Assembly: GCA_012861695.1 (NCBI GenBank)
Contig: JAAOOA010000016.1
Location: forward strand, 28,284,661 to 28,348,660
Reading direction: 5' to 3'
Source of the DNA: Trematomus loennbergii
Taxonomy: Eukaryota; Chordata; Actinopteri; Perciformes; Nototheniidae
Length of the DNA: 64,000 bases
This document shows, piece after piece, positions 1 to 11,802 of this stretch. The translations under genes were made by a program, and so were the position numbers. The notes under the pieces were generated by a model, which did no database searches, was not told where the DNA came from, and was given only the letters and a program-made list of their open reading frames with translations. Every line of letters begins with the position of its first letter. Position 1 is the stretch's first letter.

Positions 1-104
1 AACACACAAATATCTGGACACATTTTGTCTTCAATTTTCCTGAATTATCCGAGCTTCTCCAGATCTTTCCATGTACTGCTTGAAGAAGTACCAGAACCAC
101 TGCT

Positions 105-409
105 TTAAAGGGGACCTATCATGCACAATGCACTTTTGTATGTGTTTTCTACATCAATATGTGTCCCCGGTGTGTCAGGGAACTCACGCAGCGTCAGAAA
201 ACAAAATCCTCTCTCTTTTCCTCCGTACCCAAATCTCTAAAAACGGGTGTACAACGGAGCTGATCCAGATTTGCGTCCGATATGACGTAAATGAATGCAT
301 GATCCGATTGGTATTTTGAGCAAAACACATCATATACATGTTTTTATATATTTGTATATATCTGAGACCCATAATATATGCCTAAAAATAGCGTTATAGG
401 AGACCTCAA
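105..409 (+). mobile_element. T1 MITE copy 1 (TTAA-flanked, right end degenerate)
   Basis: The left end reads TTAAAGGGGACCTATCATGC, matching four other copies in this window. The right end (GTTATAGGAGACCTCAA) is a decayed form of the GCATGATAGGTCCCCTTTAA terminus. There is no transposase; the copy is a short, non-autonomous element about 300 bp long. A TTAA target and short inverted repeats are typical of piggyBac-type elements; that superfamily assignment is an inference. The frame at 71-319 is a by-product of the element. Confidence 0.75.
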
Positions 410-1211
410 CGTTTGTCTAATTACTCCTTGTCAAAAGTTACATGTACATATTGTAACTTATAACTGGAGGCATACAAACTAAGATAAGTTGTTGAGCCTC
501 ATCGTGTGGATCTGACACTGTGATAAAGAAAGGGAGGGATAGTTTAAGAAGCTGCCTCCACATCATACAAGTTTAATATGTAAGGAAAGCTTCAGCTGCC
601 TCTCTGTAATCCGTTTGCTCCTCCAGGCGTCTCTGATCTTCATCACTGCGCTCCAGCAGAGGCTAGTTGCTCCCTCAAGGCATCATGGGAAACGTAGTCT
701 CCTCCTTGAACCTCCTGACCTCACAGCTTCTGTTTACACACCTGAAGAGCAAGTATGTGCATCAACGCAGATATAAAGGGTTGAAATAGAGGGAGTGTTA
801 TTTCCTGTTTAATGTGAAACATACCTGTAAGTGTTAGAAAACCTTTATTCCAAGCATACACACAAACATGCATACATAAAAAACACAAGATAGAAAACTG
901 AGATACTCAACTAACGCATCCTTTTTATCAATTCACAATGAAAATAAACATATTTACCATGGTTGTTTTTGGCCAAATGTTCAACTAAGTGCATTTCAAG
1001 AGTGCATTAAACAAAAAAAACGTCAAAATTGTGTAATATTTAGATTTTGGGGTGGGGAGATTTATGAAAAATGAGTAAATAAGGCTCTAATCGGTGCAAT
1101 GGAATAAAAAAATCCAGACATGTTTTAGGACAGAACCATGAAGATCTAACATAAAAGATGTGTAAAAATGTCCAGTCCAAATCCCTATACTCAAAAATGT
1201 GGACTTTCTAC
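410..1211. other. Unique AT-rich sequence, no gene seen
   Basis: No open frame over 60 codons and no recognised repeat. A ZNF143/STAF-like motif lies at 679-698 on the minus strand and is listed separately. Confidence 0.6.
679..698 (-). promoter_or_regulatory. ZNF143/STAF-like site
   Basis: On the minus strand the bases read ACTACGTTTCCCATGATGCC, which fits the vertebrate ACTACnnnTCCCAnnATGC (SBS/GFY) motif bound by ZNF143. Such sites usually lie in promoters, but no exon is visible nearby. The match is to the motif only. Confidence 0.35.
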
Positions 1212-1910
1212 TTAAAGTGGACCTATCATGCTATATTTTAAAAATATATTGTAGGGCCATACCTATACAAAACATGTCTGTGAAGTTTTTGTTTCAAATA
1301 CCAAACAGATCCCCCATTGTAGCCATCCCTCATACTGCTCATACCCCTCTGTTGAAGCCCTGTTAGAGAAACACGGATCGGTCCTTATGAAAAAAAAAGA
1401 AGAAGAGGCGGAGCTAATGCCTGATCAGAATTCTACCGGAGATAAGGTAAATTCTGCTGTGATAAAACGCCATCCTGTTCTAAACCACATCAAGGATTAT
1501 TTCTGAGACAGTATGGAGCTCAAATGCTTTTTCTCTTGCAGGTTTATCACAAGGTGAGTTCCTTTTTTAATTTCCTGCTTTTTAAACACATGTGCTCTCC
1601 AGTACAGGTTAGCTCTGAGTGTTAGCGAGGCTTGGTAATGTAAACAAAGATGAGATTACGTCCAAAACACGTCAGGCATTGTTTCTGATAGCAACTTTCT
1701 GTGGGTCCGCCGACGTCACACGGATGGACACGTCAGTTCGGATGGAATCTGGATCAGCTCCGTTGTACCCCTGTTTTTAAAAGATTTGGGTACGGAGGAA
1801 AAGAGAGAGGGTTTTATTTTCTGACGCGTGAGTTCCCCGACACACCGGGGACACATATGTATGTATAAAAGACATCACAAAGTGCATTTTGCATGATAGG
1901 TCCCCTTTAA
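1212..1910 (-). mobile_element. T1 MITE copy 2, long subtype
   Basis: TTAA at both ends (1212-1215 and 1907-1910) encloses inverted termini AGTGGACCTATCATGC and GCATGATAGGTCCCCT. It is about 700 bp long and shares its interior (blocks around AGAAACAATGCC and the AAGGTGAGTTCC region) with copy 3 in the opposite orientation. It has no coding capacity. Perfect TTAA flanks make this a well-defined insertion. Confidence 0.85.
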
Positions 1911-2699
1911 AGTGCAAAGACTGGAGACTTCAGAGTGATCTAAAATGCAAATGAGCTAAAAGCGATGTATAGCTGCAAGGAGCTGCAAAAAAAGCGAGAA
2001 ACTAAAAAGCATCTTAACCAAAACATTAAACGGGAAGGTCTCGGGCCGTGGAGCTCATGTTTTCCCCTCTGTTGGCACACGGCACAGACCCAACATGTTC
2101 CTCCCCTCGTGTTTTATCCCTGCCACACGCTGCCCTGCCTGCGTAACAATGTGTGACACACTTTAGCAACTTCACAGCGTCTGGTCATTATTTTGTCCCC
2201 TGCAATCATGTAGTCCCTCGGCTCGCTGTTCGCCCAGAAGATATTCAAATGAGTGTGAGTCTGAGGCGAGGAGACAGCTTGGAGTCGCAGCGTATTAGGA
2301 GGGTCCTGACCCGCTGCCGAGAGAGCGCCTGGTCTCCAAAAACCTCCAAAAACCTCCATCAGGCCAGAGTTCCTCCTCCTCCTTCTTCTGCACCAGCACT
2401 CATCGATCAGTGAGCGTGTTTCTAACGAGAGGAGAGGAATCGCAGCGTTTTCCCTCTCTGTTTTCACAGGAGTTTAGTCCATTAACCGAGCTGGATGTTC
2501 ACGGGCTTTGTGCCAACATGTGACGCTGTGACTGTGGAAGTGCCAAACGATGAGATGAGATGTAAACTGCAGGAAGAGAAACACTTGAACTGTGAACCCT
2601 CTGTGAGAGAAATGAAAGCTGCCGGCTGGAGCTCACAGCTCAGTGTTTCTCACCAGGACACGCTGTGTGTATCACAGACGATGAGGAATGCTTTTCTCA
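1911..2699. other. Unique segment, GC-richer core at about 2040-2470
   Basis: No repeat family recognised. Frames of 117 codons (minus, 2114-2467) and 86 codons (plus, 2153-2413) overlap antiparallel, and neither resembles a known domain. The core contains motif-rich, non-repetitive sequence and is a candidate for conserved non-coding DNA (inference only). Confidence 0.4.
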
Positions 2700-3151
2700 T
2701 GCCCTGAAAAAAACATTTGGGAAAATATTTGTACATGAATCCCTCTCCTGTAGTGTAGGTTTGCATGCATGTAAATGGTCTGCAAAGGCTGAAATCCCTG
2801 TGTGTGCCTCCTGCCTGAAACACCTCCATTGAACTCCTTTGTTCACTTCACTGAACATAGTGACATCACTATGTAACACTTACGCTTTTATCAATTCTAT
2901 CAATTTAGCACTAAAATAACTGCACAGAGACACAAAATCCCTGAAAATGGTTTAAAAAAAACGATCACAAAGACAGTCAATATATTACAACATTGATGCA
3001 AAAACATAACAGAAATGCAAAATGAAGATATTATATTTATGCCAAACTTGTCACAATACTTTATTTCTCACGTGAGATTGGGTTTCATGACGGTTGCTCC
3101 ATTTAAGAATAAAATAAATGATAAATTAAAGAAACTGAAAACAAATATTCA
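2700..3151 (+). repeat. Direct duplication, left copy (contains T4 fragment)
   Basis: This stretch aligns with 3955-4375 over its whole length. Both copies have GAAAATATT, TACATGAATCC, CCTGCCTGAAA, GAACATAGTGACATC, CAATCACAAGGACAG-like and TTGTCACAATACTTTATT blocks in the same order. The central part (about 2735-2890) is a fragment of the T4 element seen complete at 18220-19928. The T1 copy at 3152-3857 lies between the two copies. Confidence 0.75.
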
Positions 3152-3857
3152 TTAAAGGGGACCTATCATGCAAAATGCACTTTTTGATGTTTTATACATA
3201 AAGATGTGTCCCCGGTGTGTCAGGGAACTCACGCAGCGTCAGAAAATAAAACCCTCTCTCTTTTCCTCCGTACCCAAATCTCTAAAAACGGGGCTACAAT
3301 GGAGCTGATCCAGATTGTGTCCGATATGACGTAATATCTGAAATGTGGACCCACGGCCCTATCAGAAACGTTGCTATCAGAAACAATGCCCGACTGTTTG
3401 GACGTAATATGGTCGGTGTGTTTACATTAGCATCGCTAACACTCAGAGCTAACCTGTACTGGAGAGCATGTGTGTGAAGAAGCAGGAAATAAAAAGGAAC
3501 TCACCTTGTGGTATAACCGGCAAGAGAGAAAGCCTTTGAGCTCCATACTGTTTCAGAAAGAATCCTTGATAATCCATGATATGGCGTTTCATCACGGCAG
3601 TATTTAGTTTAGACAGTAGCTGCCGGGTCCCGCATGAGCTCAGCCCCTTTTTTATTTATTATCAATTCTTTTTTTTTTTTATTCCCCAAATCAGCATTTG
3701 AAACAGGAAGTGAAATAGAGGGATATGAGGCATGGCTAGAATGGGTGATCTGTTTGGTATTTTGAGCAAAACACTTCATAGACATGTTTTTTATATATTT
3801 TTGATATATCTGAGACCTATGCTATTGCCTAAAAATAGCATGATAGGTGACCTTTAA
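3152..3857 (+). mobile_element. T1 MITE copy 3, long subtype
   Basis: TTAA at 3152-3155 and 3854-3857 with termini AGGGGACCTATCATGC and GCATGATAGGTGACCT. It has the same long interior as copy 2. A T-rich run near 3667-3680 interrupts it. It is non-coding. Confidence 0.85.
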
Positions 3858-3954
3858 GTAAAATGTTCAATTTAAGATACATTTAATAAAAATAAGACAT
3901 AAATATAAGAAGTAAAGTCAAATATCCAATAAAAGATCAAATAAATAAATAAAA

Positions 3955-4375
3955 TAAACATTTTTGAAAATATTTTTTACATGAATCCGTTTTCTGTAGT
4001 GTGTTCTATAGGTTTTAGTGCATGTAAATGGTCTTCAAAGACTAATTTCCCTCGGTTCCCTCCAGAGGGAGTTTCTCTCCCGCACACTCCCCCTTCCCCC
4101 CCCCCCTGCCTGAAATGCCTCCATTGGAATTCACTGTTTACTTCCTGAACATAGTGACATCCCTATGTAACACTTGCGCTTCTATTGGCTAGCAGTACAA
4201 TGATACAAGGAGACACACAATCACAACACACATTGATAAAAAACAATCACAAGGACAGCCCAATATAATACAAAAATGAGAACAAAGACGTAATCGGAAA
4301 CGAAAGAGATTATGTTTGTCACAATACTTTATTCTGATGTCTCATGGGGCTGCTAAGACATTTAAAGTCTTCATA
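3955..4375 (+). repeat. Direct duplication, right copy (contains T4 fragment)
   Basis: Homologous to 2700-3090 (see that entry). About 3985-4205 is a T4 fragment that keeps the CCTCCAGAGGGAG block missing from the left copy, plus a C-run near 4097-4107. The two copies are clearly diverged, so the duplication is not recent. Confidence 0.75.
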
Positions 4376-4406
4376 AAATATTAAATTAACAAGTACTAAA
4401 TGTGCA

Positions 4407-4407
<1 letters not shown>

Positions 4408-4475
<68 letters not shown>
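4408..4475. repeat. (CA)34 microsatellite
   Basis: Uninterrupted CA dinucleotide run of 68 bp. Confidence 0.98.
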
Positions 4476-4476
<1 letters not shown>

Positions 4477-5060
4477 CAGCCTCCCATCACCCGTCCCAAA
4501 AACCTGTTTTAAGTGCCTCGTCTGAAGAATTTAATTTCCTCCCCGAGCGGATAATCCGTCCTCTGTTTTTGTTCCGTGGCTTTTGGAAGAGATTTTGAAC
4601 AAACAATCAAAGAAGTACTTTGGCTCCGCGGCTTAGCTTCTGCTCCCTGAGCGGTGAGCGTCCTAAGCCTCTGGAAAGGTCCCGAGCATTTTCAAGTTGA
4701 GTGCCGCGGGGCGTGTGTATTACTGTTGACTTCACATCCTTGTTACAAAACAAATGGGGTAGAGCCTCTGTAATCTGTGCCGAAAATCCCGGAAAATGAA
4801 TGAGATCTGTGCTTTCTGGGTCAGACACTGTGTGTGTGTGTTTCAGCGTGTGTGTACTTGTTTGACTGAATACAATACAATTTGTGTTTGCATAGTGTTT
4901 TTCTTGTAATCTAGTAAAACTGGTCTTTTGGGGCAAGTTTTTGGAAGCAAATTACCGACAAAAGGACAGTGTTTGAAGCTCTTTATGTGCAGAACAATTA
5001 CTAAAGCCATCGGTGCATCAGAACATTTTTGTTACGAAATCGACTCTTCTTTCTCGCCAT
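4476..5060. other. Unique sequence, no gene seen
   Basis: A 109-codon minus frame (4607-4936) has no recognisable domain and crosses a short GT-rich stretch. No repeat family recognised. Confidence 0.55.
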
Positions 5061-5776
5061 TAGGCGCTTTCACACTGCAGTACTTTTCCCACAAAGGTTC
5101 ATGAGAACTTAGTTCATGAGAACTCTTTAGTTCTCATGAACTAAGTAATCGCGTTCAAACCGGAATAAGTCCCTGGGGGAGGATTAGGCAAATGAAGCCG
5201 CTGATGTCACTTCTTCTTCTTCTGCTTTGGATTTACTGGCAGGCCGCAAACAACTTCACGGCGTATACTGACGAATAGAAGGTCTGCAGGAGGGCCCCTG
5301 CACCCCAAAAGACCTCAGTCTCCTCAGCAGGTACAGTCTGCTCTATCCCTTCTTATACAGAGCATTGAAGCTCCGTCCCTAACGTCTAGAGAATTCAACA
5401 GCTCTCTTCATGGCTGCCACTGATATACTTCTGGGGACTGGCTTCAGTAGAAGCTGCTGGGACTCCCAGCACCTCCTCATCTCACCGCTCCCATGTTTTC
5501 TTTGTGTTGCCATAAGTTAGTCTCTCTGCGTTTGTGCGCTGGGCTAATGCTAATCATGCTAATGCGAGGATAATAAAATGGCGGCTTCACAACACTTTTT
5601 TTACGGGGCGTGGTTTGCAATCCGCCCAGCCAATCAGACATAGGAACCTTTTTCTCCCACGAAAGACGGAAAAGGGGGTAAAAAGGTTCTTAACTAATTT
5701 TAGTTCCGGCTCTTTTGGTGTGAACGCAACATATCGGAACTAAAGTGGGAAAAGTACTGCGGTGTGAACGCGCCTA
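5061..5776. mobile_element. Inverted-repeat DNA transposon, non-autonomous, TA-flanked
   Basis: About 30-bp terminal inverted repeats, GGCGCTTTCACACTGCAGTA on the left and the complement of TACTGCGGTGTGAACGCGCC on the right, are flanked by TA (or TTA/TAA). The interior encodes no transposase. A perfect 17-bp hairpin lies at 5108-5145. TA fits Tc1/mariner-like elements and TWA fits PIF/Harbinger; I cannot choose between them. Confidence 0.8.
5108..5145. repeat. Perfect 17-bp inverted repeat with 4-nt loop
   Basis: CTTAGTTCATGAGAACT at 5108-5124 is the exact reverse complement of 5129-5145; the loop is CTTT. It sits just inside the left terminus of the surrounding transposon. Confidence 0.9.
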
Positions 5777-5913
5777 ATGTGTTGTAGATCAAATCTGAAA
5801 GGTGATTTAAGTCCCAGTTTTAAGGGGAAACAAACCTCGGATAAAAGTGGTTTTTCGTTTAGTAATCTTGGTGATTTTACGGATGAACGTTTTCGTCATT
5901 GGAGGTCTCAAAC

Positions 5914-6260
5914 TTAAAGGTCCCCTATTATACTCTTTTTCATCAATATATTATAGCTCTCAGATATATACAGAACATGTCTCTGAAGTGTTTGGCTCCA
6001 AACACCAAACAGATCATTGCAGCATTACCCATAATCCCCTCTGTTTCAGCCCTGTTTCAAAAGTGCTGATTCTCTGTCTGTTACTTTAGATGAAAATAAG
6101 GAGCCCCTCCCACGCCCCTCTGAGAGAGATTTGGTTAAAAAGAACACAATGGTGCTCTAGGAGGAGATTCAGGTGATAGGGGGGGGGGGGTTGGCTAATG
6201 GTTACACAAGCCAAAAAACTCATCGTGACATCATAAAGTCTGACCAGCTCATTTTTTCAG
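5914..6260 (+). mobile_element. T2 MITE copy 1 (3' truncated)
   Basis: Starts TTAAAGGTCCCCTATTATAC and follows the complete copy at 29301-29802 up to the CATCATAAAGT/AGCTCATTTT blocks, then loses homology near 6260. A G10 run near 6180 is shared with copy 2. The right terminus is missing. Confidence 0.75.
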
Positions 6261-6719
6261 TAGTTCCCTTGTAGCCTTTGTTAGCTTTTAATTCTGGAGA
6301 TTGAATTTATGTTTAAAAAAAAATCACTAAAAGTGCATGGTGTTAATATGTTGAGATTATCCTGCTGTACAAAAACAGTGTAGTGTAAAACGATCTGAAA
6401 AATCCCATTGCTTTTTGTGGAGGGAACCCTTGCAATGCTTACTTCCGGGTCGGCGTACAAAGATATGTCATGTCTGCACCGTTCTATAGACGTCTCTTAG
6501 TGCACAGCATGCACCGGGATTTATCCCATTAGTATCAACAAGGATTTAGAGTTTGTTAAGTTGTTGCAGAAGCAGTATGCACTTCCTGTTGGAGTCACAG
6601 AGGATCAACATGTGTACAGATAAAAAGATCCTGCGTGAAAACATGTATAAATAAATGCAGCTCCTTTCTGGCAGCAGTGTCGATGAGGTCGTAGATTATT
6701 GGGCTGCTGCTCTGCTAAT
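6261..6719. other. Unique sequence, no gene seen
   Basis: No recognisable repeat or gene-like frame outside the flanking GT array. Confidence 0.5.
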
Positions 6720-6904
<185 letters not shown>

Positions 6905-7010
6905 TAATGTTGGCAGCGAACACTGTGTACAGACAGGCAGGATCACTGCATCTGTTTACAGCGACCTGCGGATTAAATCAGACCTCACACTTCAAATAGA
7001 GACTAATCCA

Positions 7011-7047
7011 ACACACACACTCTCACACACACACACACACACACACT
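7011..7047. repeat. (CA)n microsatellite, short
   Basis: CA run interrupted by TCTC; opposite orientation to the array at 6720. Confidence 0.95.
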
Positions 7048-7225
7048 TTCTCTGAGTCCAGCGGGAACATTAAAGTCGGAGACATAATCCATCGAGTTCA
7101 AATGGAAACACTTAGAGTTAGAGTTGTAATCATTGAGAGGGTGTGTGTAACATCCTAGCAGCAACACACACAAACACACACACACAGTCTCTTGTTTTCA
7201 TGCCTTAGTGGATTTTTATTTGTGT

Positions 7226-7345
7226 CGGTGGTGGAAAGGAACTAAGTACTATTTACAGTAAATTAAGTACTGTTTTTAAGTACAAATTGAGGTACATTTG
7301 AAGCTACTTTATACATCTCACAGACAAATAAGGCCCCTTTTACTG
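7226..7345 (+). repeat. Fragment of a dispersed TACTTAAGTAC-type fish repeat
   Basis: GGTGGTGGAAAGGAACTAAG followed by AAGTACTGTTTTTAAGTAC and GAGGTACATTTGAAGCTACT resembles a dispersed element common in teleost genomes. Similar blocks recur near 12320-12500, 18085-18150, 31275-31435, 52735-52846 and 53925-54110. Confidence 0.5.
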
Positions 7346-7546
7346 CACAACATGTATCTGAGAGCTTTGGTTTCTTTACAGTTTCAGGTTATTAAAAAAA
7401 ACAAACATATTAAACTGAAAACAATGATGTATTATAAATGAACACATGATGCTGGTGAGGTGCAGTGACTCTGCCTCAACAGCAGGGCGGCGCCAGAGAT
7501 CTGAACTTGAACTCTTCTGAGTTTGATGTTGATGCTGCTTGACAAT

Positions 7547-7573
7547 CACACACACACACACACACACACACCA

Positions 7574-7612
<39 letters not shown>

Positions 7613-7644
7613 ACACACACACACACACCACACACACACACACC
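7547..7644. repeat. (CA)n microsatellite with CCA interruptions
   Basis: CA array with several ACCACA phase shifts, each a single-base change of register. Confidence 0.98.
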
Positions 7645-7979
7645 ACTCTCTCTATACATTGTTAATGGAGTGCAGCACTGTGAGTGTGTGTGTGCAGTGA
7701 AATGTAAACAAGGTATTGCATATAAATTCTATTTAATATAAAAAAATGGAAAATAAATAAACTGTAAATATAAAACGAATATATATTCACCTCTTGAGTT
7801 TTTCTCTATACATCAAATATACAGAATAGGTTAGTATACAATAAAATACACCAATCTACAACTAACAACATATAAATATAGTTTGCATTCAATATTTGTT
7901 GTATTTCTGCCAGAAGCCAAAACATGACATTTAAAATCAAGTGGAAGTCAATAACAGTTGATTCAGATGGAACAAGGGA
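7645..7979. other. AT-rich spacer, no gene seen
   Basis: AT-rich sequence between two arrays; no feature recognised. Confidence 0.5.
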
Positions 7980-8124
<145 letters not shown>

Positions 8125-8275
8125 GCCATACGTCTGTTGCATTAACATTAGTGGAAATATCGACTGTGTGTGTTGAGGGGGTTAGATGGTTGGTTGGTTT
8201 AGAAACACTCAAAGGGCAGCAGGGTGAGCCGTGTTTCCATACAAGAGATAACTGCCAGGGGGCGAGAGGGGGATG

Positions 8276-8276
<1 letters not shown>

Positions 8277-8318
<42 letters not shown>

Positions 8319-8330
8319 GTGTGTGTGTGT

Positions 8331-8404
<74 letters not shown>
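8277..8404. repeat. (GT)n microsatellite, about 128 bp
   Basis: GT array with one TTG and one GGT phase shift; 153 bp downstream of the previous array in the same orientation. Confidence 0.98.
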
Positions 8405-8406
<2 letters not shown>

Positions 8407-8987
8407 GATGGAGAGAAGAAGTAACAAGGCCCATAGGTCAGAAAAACGAGCATTTGACCTGAATTTCGCTGATTTGAAGGTCAGGATGCCTGTTTGGGAA
8501 GAGGCGAAATGATACACATTTCCTAAAGGTTGAAGCATTTTCTAACCTGGGAACTGAGAGAGGTTACTATGATCTTTATTATGTTATAAATAAATATATC
8601 CACACGGGGTGGAGGGGAAAAGCTCCTAAAGGCTACAACCTACCATAACGTTTCATTGCAATCAGGTCTGTAGTTTTTCCATTATCAATTACAGGTACAG
8701 CATGTCAGACACCAGTTAGTTTGGTCCTTCCTGGTTACCATCCTGTTTCTGTTTCCTGAAAGGCACGGTTCATTAATTGTCCTGCTGAACAAGAAACTCT
8801 TTACCAAAACGTTATTATTCTCACTGTTAATGTTGTCATCATAATAATTATTAACGAGGATAAGCCGACACATCTCAAAGGTAAAATAAAAACCTCCACC
8901 TGCCTGTAGATCTGTGATTGGCCCAAGAGAGGGAGCCAAGAGTAAGAGAAAAGAGACGTTTACCCCCCAAAGTCCCCCCCTTCTCTC
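8405..8987. other. Unique spacer, no gene seen
   Basis: No repeat or coding signal recognised. A 141-codon minus frame owes part of its length to the neighbouring CA array. Confidence 0.5.
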
Positions 8988-9016
8988 ACACACACACACA
9001 AACACACACACACACA

Positions 9017-9102
<86 letters not shown>

Positions 9103-9111
9103 AGACACACA
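8988..9111. repeat. (CA)n microsatellite, about 124 bp
   Basis: CA array with AACA and CCACA interruptions and a short CAGACA tail. Confidence 0.98.
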
Positions 9112-9227
9112 GGAGCTCCCCGTCACTCTTGACTAACCACATTTGAGGCTCATTCAGAGCGACAGGGGTCTCCGGGTCAGTCTCGGAGTCTCAGGACCTC
9201 GCTGCCCGCCAAACTGTCTCCCTCTGT

Positions 9228-9228
<1 letters not shown>

Positions 9229-9267
<39 letters not shown>

Positions 9268-9269
9268 CA

Positions 9270-9346
<77 letters not shown>
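9229..9346. repeat. (CA)n microsatellite, about 118 bp
   Basis: CA array with AACA and CCACA phase shifts. Confidence 0.98.
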
Positions 9347-9348
<2 letters not shown>

Positions 9349-9887
9349 ATTTTCTGAAATGTAAATCACCGGTTATATCGTATGTTATTATATTAGAAAA
9401 AATACAAATAAGTTGGTTGAATACACATTTATGCGGGTTGATTAAATATGACCTTTTATTTAATTACAGTTATTAATTGATTGTTTTAAGATATCTTGGA
9501 AATCAAGTATTCCTGCTCCCCAGAGGATGAACCCTTTGTATTGAACCCGTTAGATTAAGAGATTATTTCTAGTTCATTGTATCTTATTTAATTATGAATG
9601 ACTTATATTTAAAACATATCATTTTTATATATTGTATTCCTCATTTTGTATTCATTTAAAAGTAACAACTGTCACAAAAAACAAATTTCCCCATGGGGTA
9701 ATTTAACTATTTCTGATGAATAATTAGTTTAAATATTGTATTAATCATATAGTGGTTGATATCACAGTGATGGCTGCAGCCTGGGAGAAGCAAACATATC
9801 AAGAGTTTCTCTGCTTTATAGAACTGTGCAGAAATCTGGCTGACAGTCATTAAGACATTCCTCTCCACGCTGAGACATGGGCCTCTT
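9347..9887. other. AT-rich spacer, no gene seen
   Basis: Strongly AT-rich; no open frame or repeat recognised. Confidence 0.5.
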
Positions 9888-9900
9888 TGTGTGTGTGTGT

Positions 9901-9979
<79 letters not shown>
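9888..9979. repeat. (GT)n microsatellite, about 92 bp
   Basis: GT array with a GGG interruption, ending in CTGTCTGTC. Confidence 0.98.
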
Positions 9980-10039
9980 TGTCTGTCACCCTGGTGTCTG
10001 TGTTTGGACTTCCTCGCTGTGTGTCTTCAGTCTGGAAGG

Positions 10040-10215
10040 TGGAGCAGCAGCAGCAGCAGCAGCATGGACGAGGAAATGTGGCTCGAATCATCGAATCCTG
10101 AGACGAACCAAGCCATAGAACTCACCGGGAGCTGCTCTCTGATTGGCTGCCAGACTGGAAGTGAAATACACATCACGACCACAGGATGAGGAGGCAGAAT
10201 TAACGCTGAGGTAAG
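10040..10215 (+). other. Exon-like segment with (CAG)6, short ORF and donor-like GTAAGA
   Basis: A run of six CAG/AGC triplets is followed by an ATG opening a 41-codon frame (10063-10188), and then GCTGAGGTAAGACA near 10205-10216, a good match to a vertebrate splice donor. No homology is recognised and no acceptor upstream is obvious. It could be a first or 5'-UTR exon, an lncRNA exon, or chance. Confidence 0.2.
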
Positions 10216-11187
10216 ACACATGCATGTTCACACTCCACAATAACCCCAAGCAGGCTCCACTCAGTGTGCCAACTAAGAAACATATTGATTTGTGGTGTGC
10301 TGTTGATGTACACTATTGTCCCACAATGCATTGCAACATAACTCTTAAGTGGTAGCCTACTTGTCATGTAGAAAAGAGTTGTTTCTGATTGTTTTGGGTG
10401 ACCCACCAGTGAGGACTGGAGTTTGTAGTAGTGTGTGTGTGTGTACTTGTGTATACGTGTGTGTGTCCATCAGCCATGCGTGAGTGTGTGATTTGCATGG
10501 TTCCTGAAATAGTTGTACTATAATAAGTTCACGCTGACAGACAAACATTAGGAAATGGATTTGTGGTGGAAAGTTTGCAGTAATACATCTTAAAGCAGCG
10601 AGAAAAAGACATGTGGACACAAAGCATGCAACAACTTACGAACAGAGGCGGAGTGAGTCACACATCTAGTCCAATAACAACCTTGAAAAATACTCAAGTT
10701 TTTTACAGTATCAACATGTAAGCAGACACAGCAGTCAGTCTGTGGTGAGTTAGCTTCATGGTTGAATCACATTTGCTTTCATGCAACTACCAATCATTTC
10801 ACTTATCAATTAATATCCGAATAACCAGATCTTCTCCAACAATCGACAATTTGTTCAGTCTATAAAATGTAATACAAACAAGGCACAACATGGCTGTTAC
10901 ATGTTGCCAAACCTAATCAAATATTTCTCAAACTAGAAGTCACAACCCAGAAATATTCAGTTCAAATGACACCGTGAAAAGGCTACATTTTAGAAGCTAA
11001 AGCCAGCATTTCTGTTAGTTTGAGGCATTGTTTTTCACTTTAAATATAATAATGTAATAATTGTTTCTTAGACTGACTTATGTACTGATTGTACTTGTTT
11101 GGGTATAGTTTATTTACCAGTTGTTTGTGAGTTGATTGGTTGATAATCTGTCATCGTTGTGACCGTTAGAGCTCAATATAAATTAAC

Positions 11188-11189
<2 letters not shown>
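10216..11189. other. Unique sequence, no gene seen
   Basis: Contains a short GT run near 10433-10468. Two minus frames of 68 and 87 codons have no domain resemblance. Confidence 0.5.
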
Positions 11190-11239
<50 letters not shown>

Positions 11240-11293
11240 TGTGTGTGTGTGGTGTGTGGTGTGTGTGTGTGTGTGTGTGTGTGGTGTGGTGTG

Positions 11294-11349
<56 letters not shown>
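11190..11349. repeat. (GT)n microsatellite, 160 bp, many GGTG interruptions
   Basis: GT array with a GGG and five or so GGTG phase shifts. Confidence 0.98.
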
Positions 11350-11351
<2 letters not shown>

Positions 11352-11719
11352 GCTTCAGCGTGGGCTCCATCAGAGGGCAGTAGAGTTCAGAAGTTGTTCT
11401 GCGTGTTTTGTGCAAAAAGTGCCGACCCTAGCGTTCTGCCCGCTGTGTGTTAGAGCTCTCATTGTTGTTGCATACGTGTTGATTTGACTCAAAGTATCTC
11501 TCAGTGTTGACGGGATTATATCACAGTTAATAACACAACCAATACATATATTTTTAAAAGTCCCCAAAGCCACAACAGATCACAGAAACAGTGAAAATCC
11601 AACTCGAGGTCAAAAAACATTCAACAGTTGTAACGAGATTACAGAAACTCATCGAGCATATTTTTGTCTTCTTTTATTATTTCAGCCTTAAACCAAGAGG
11701 TGAACAGATAACAAGACGA
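11350..11719. other. Unique spacer, no gene seen
   Basis: Non-repetitive sequence between arrays of opposite orientation. Confidence 0.5.
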
Positions 11720-11743
11720 ACACACACACACACCACACACACA

Positions 11744-11782
<39 letters not shown>

Positions 11783-11802
11783 ACACACACACACACACAC
11801 AC
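11720..11802. repeat. (CA)n microsatellite, 83 bp
   Basis: CA array with three ACCACA phase shifts. Confidence 0.98.

Noticed and set aside
10041..10062. Polyglutamine tract of a protein
   Set aside because: The six CAG triplets precede the ATG and are not within a supported coding frame.
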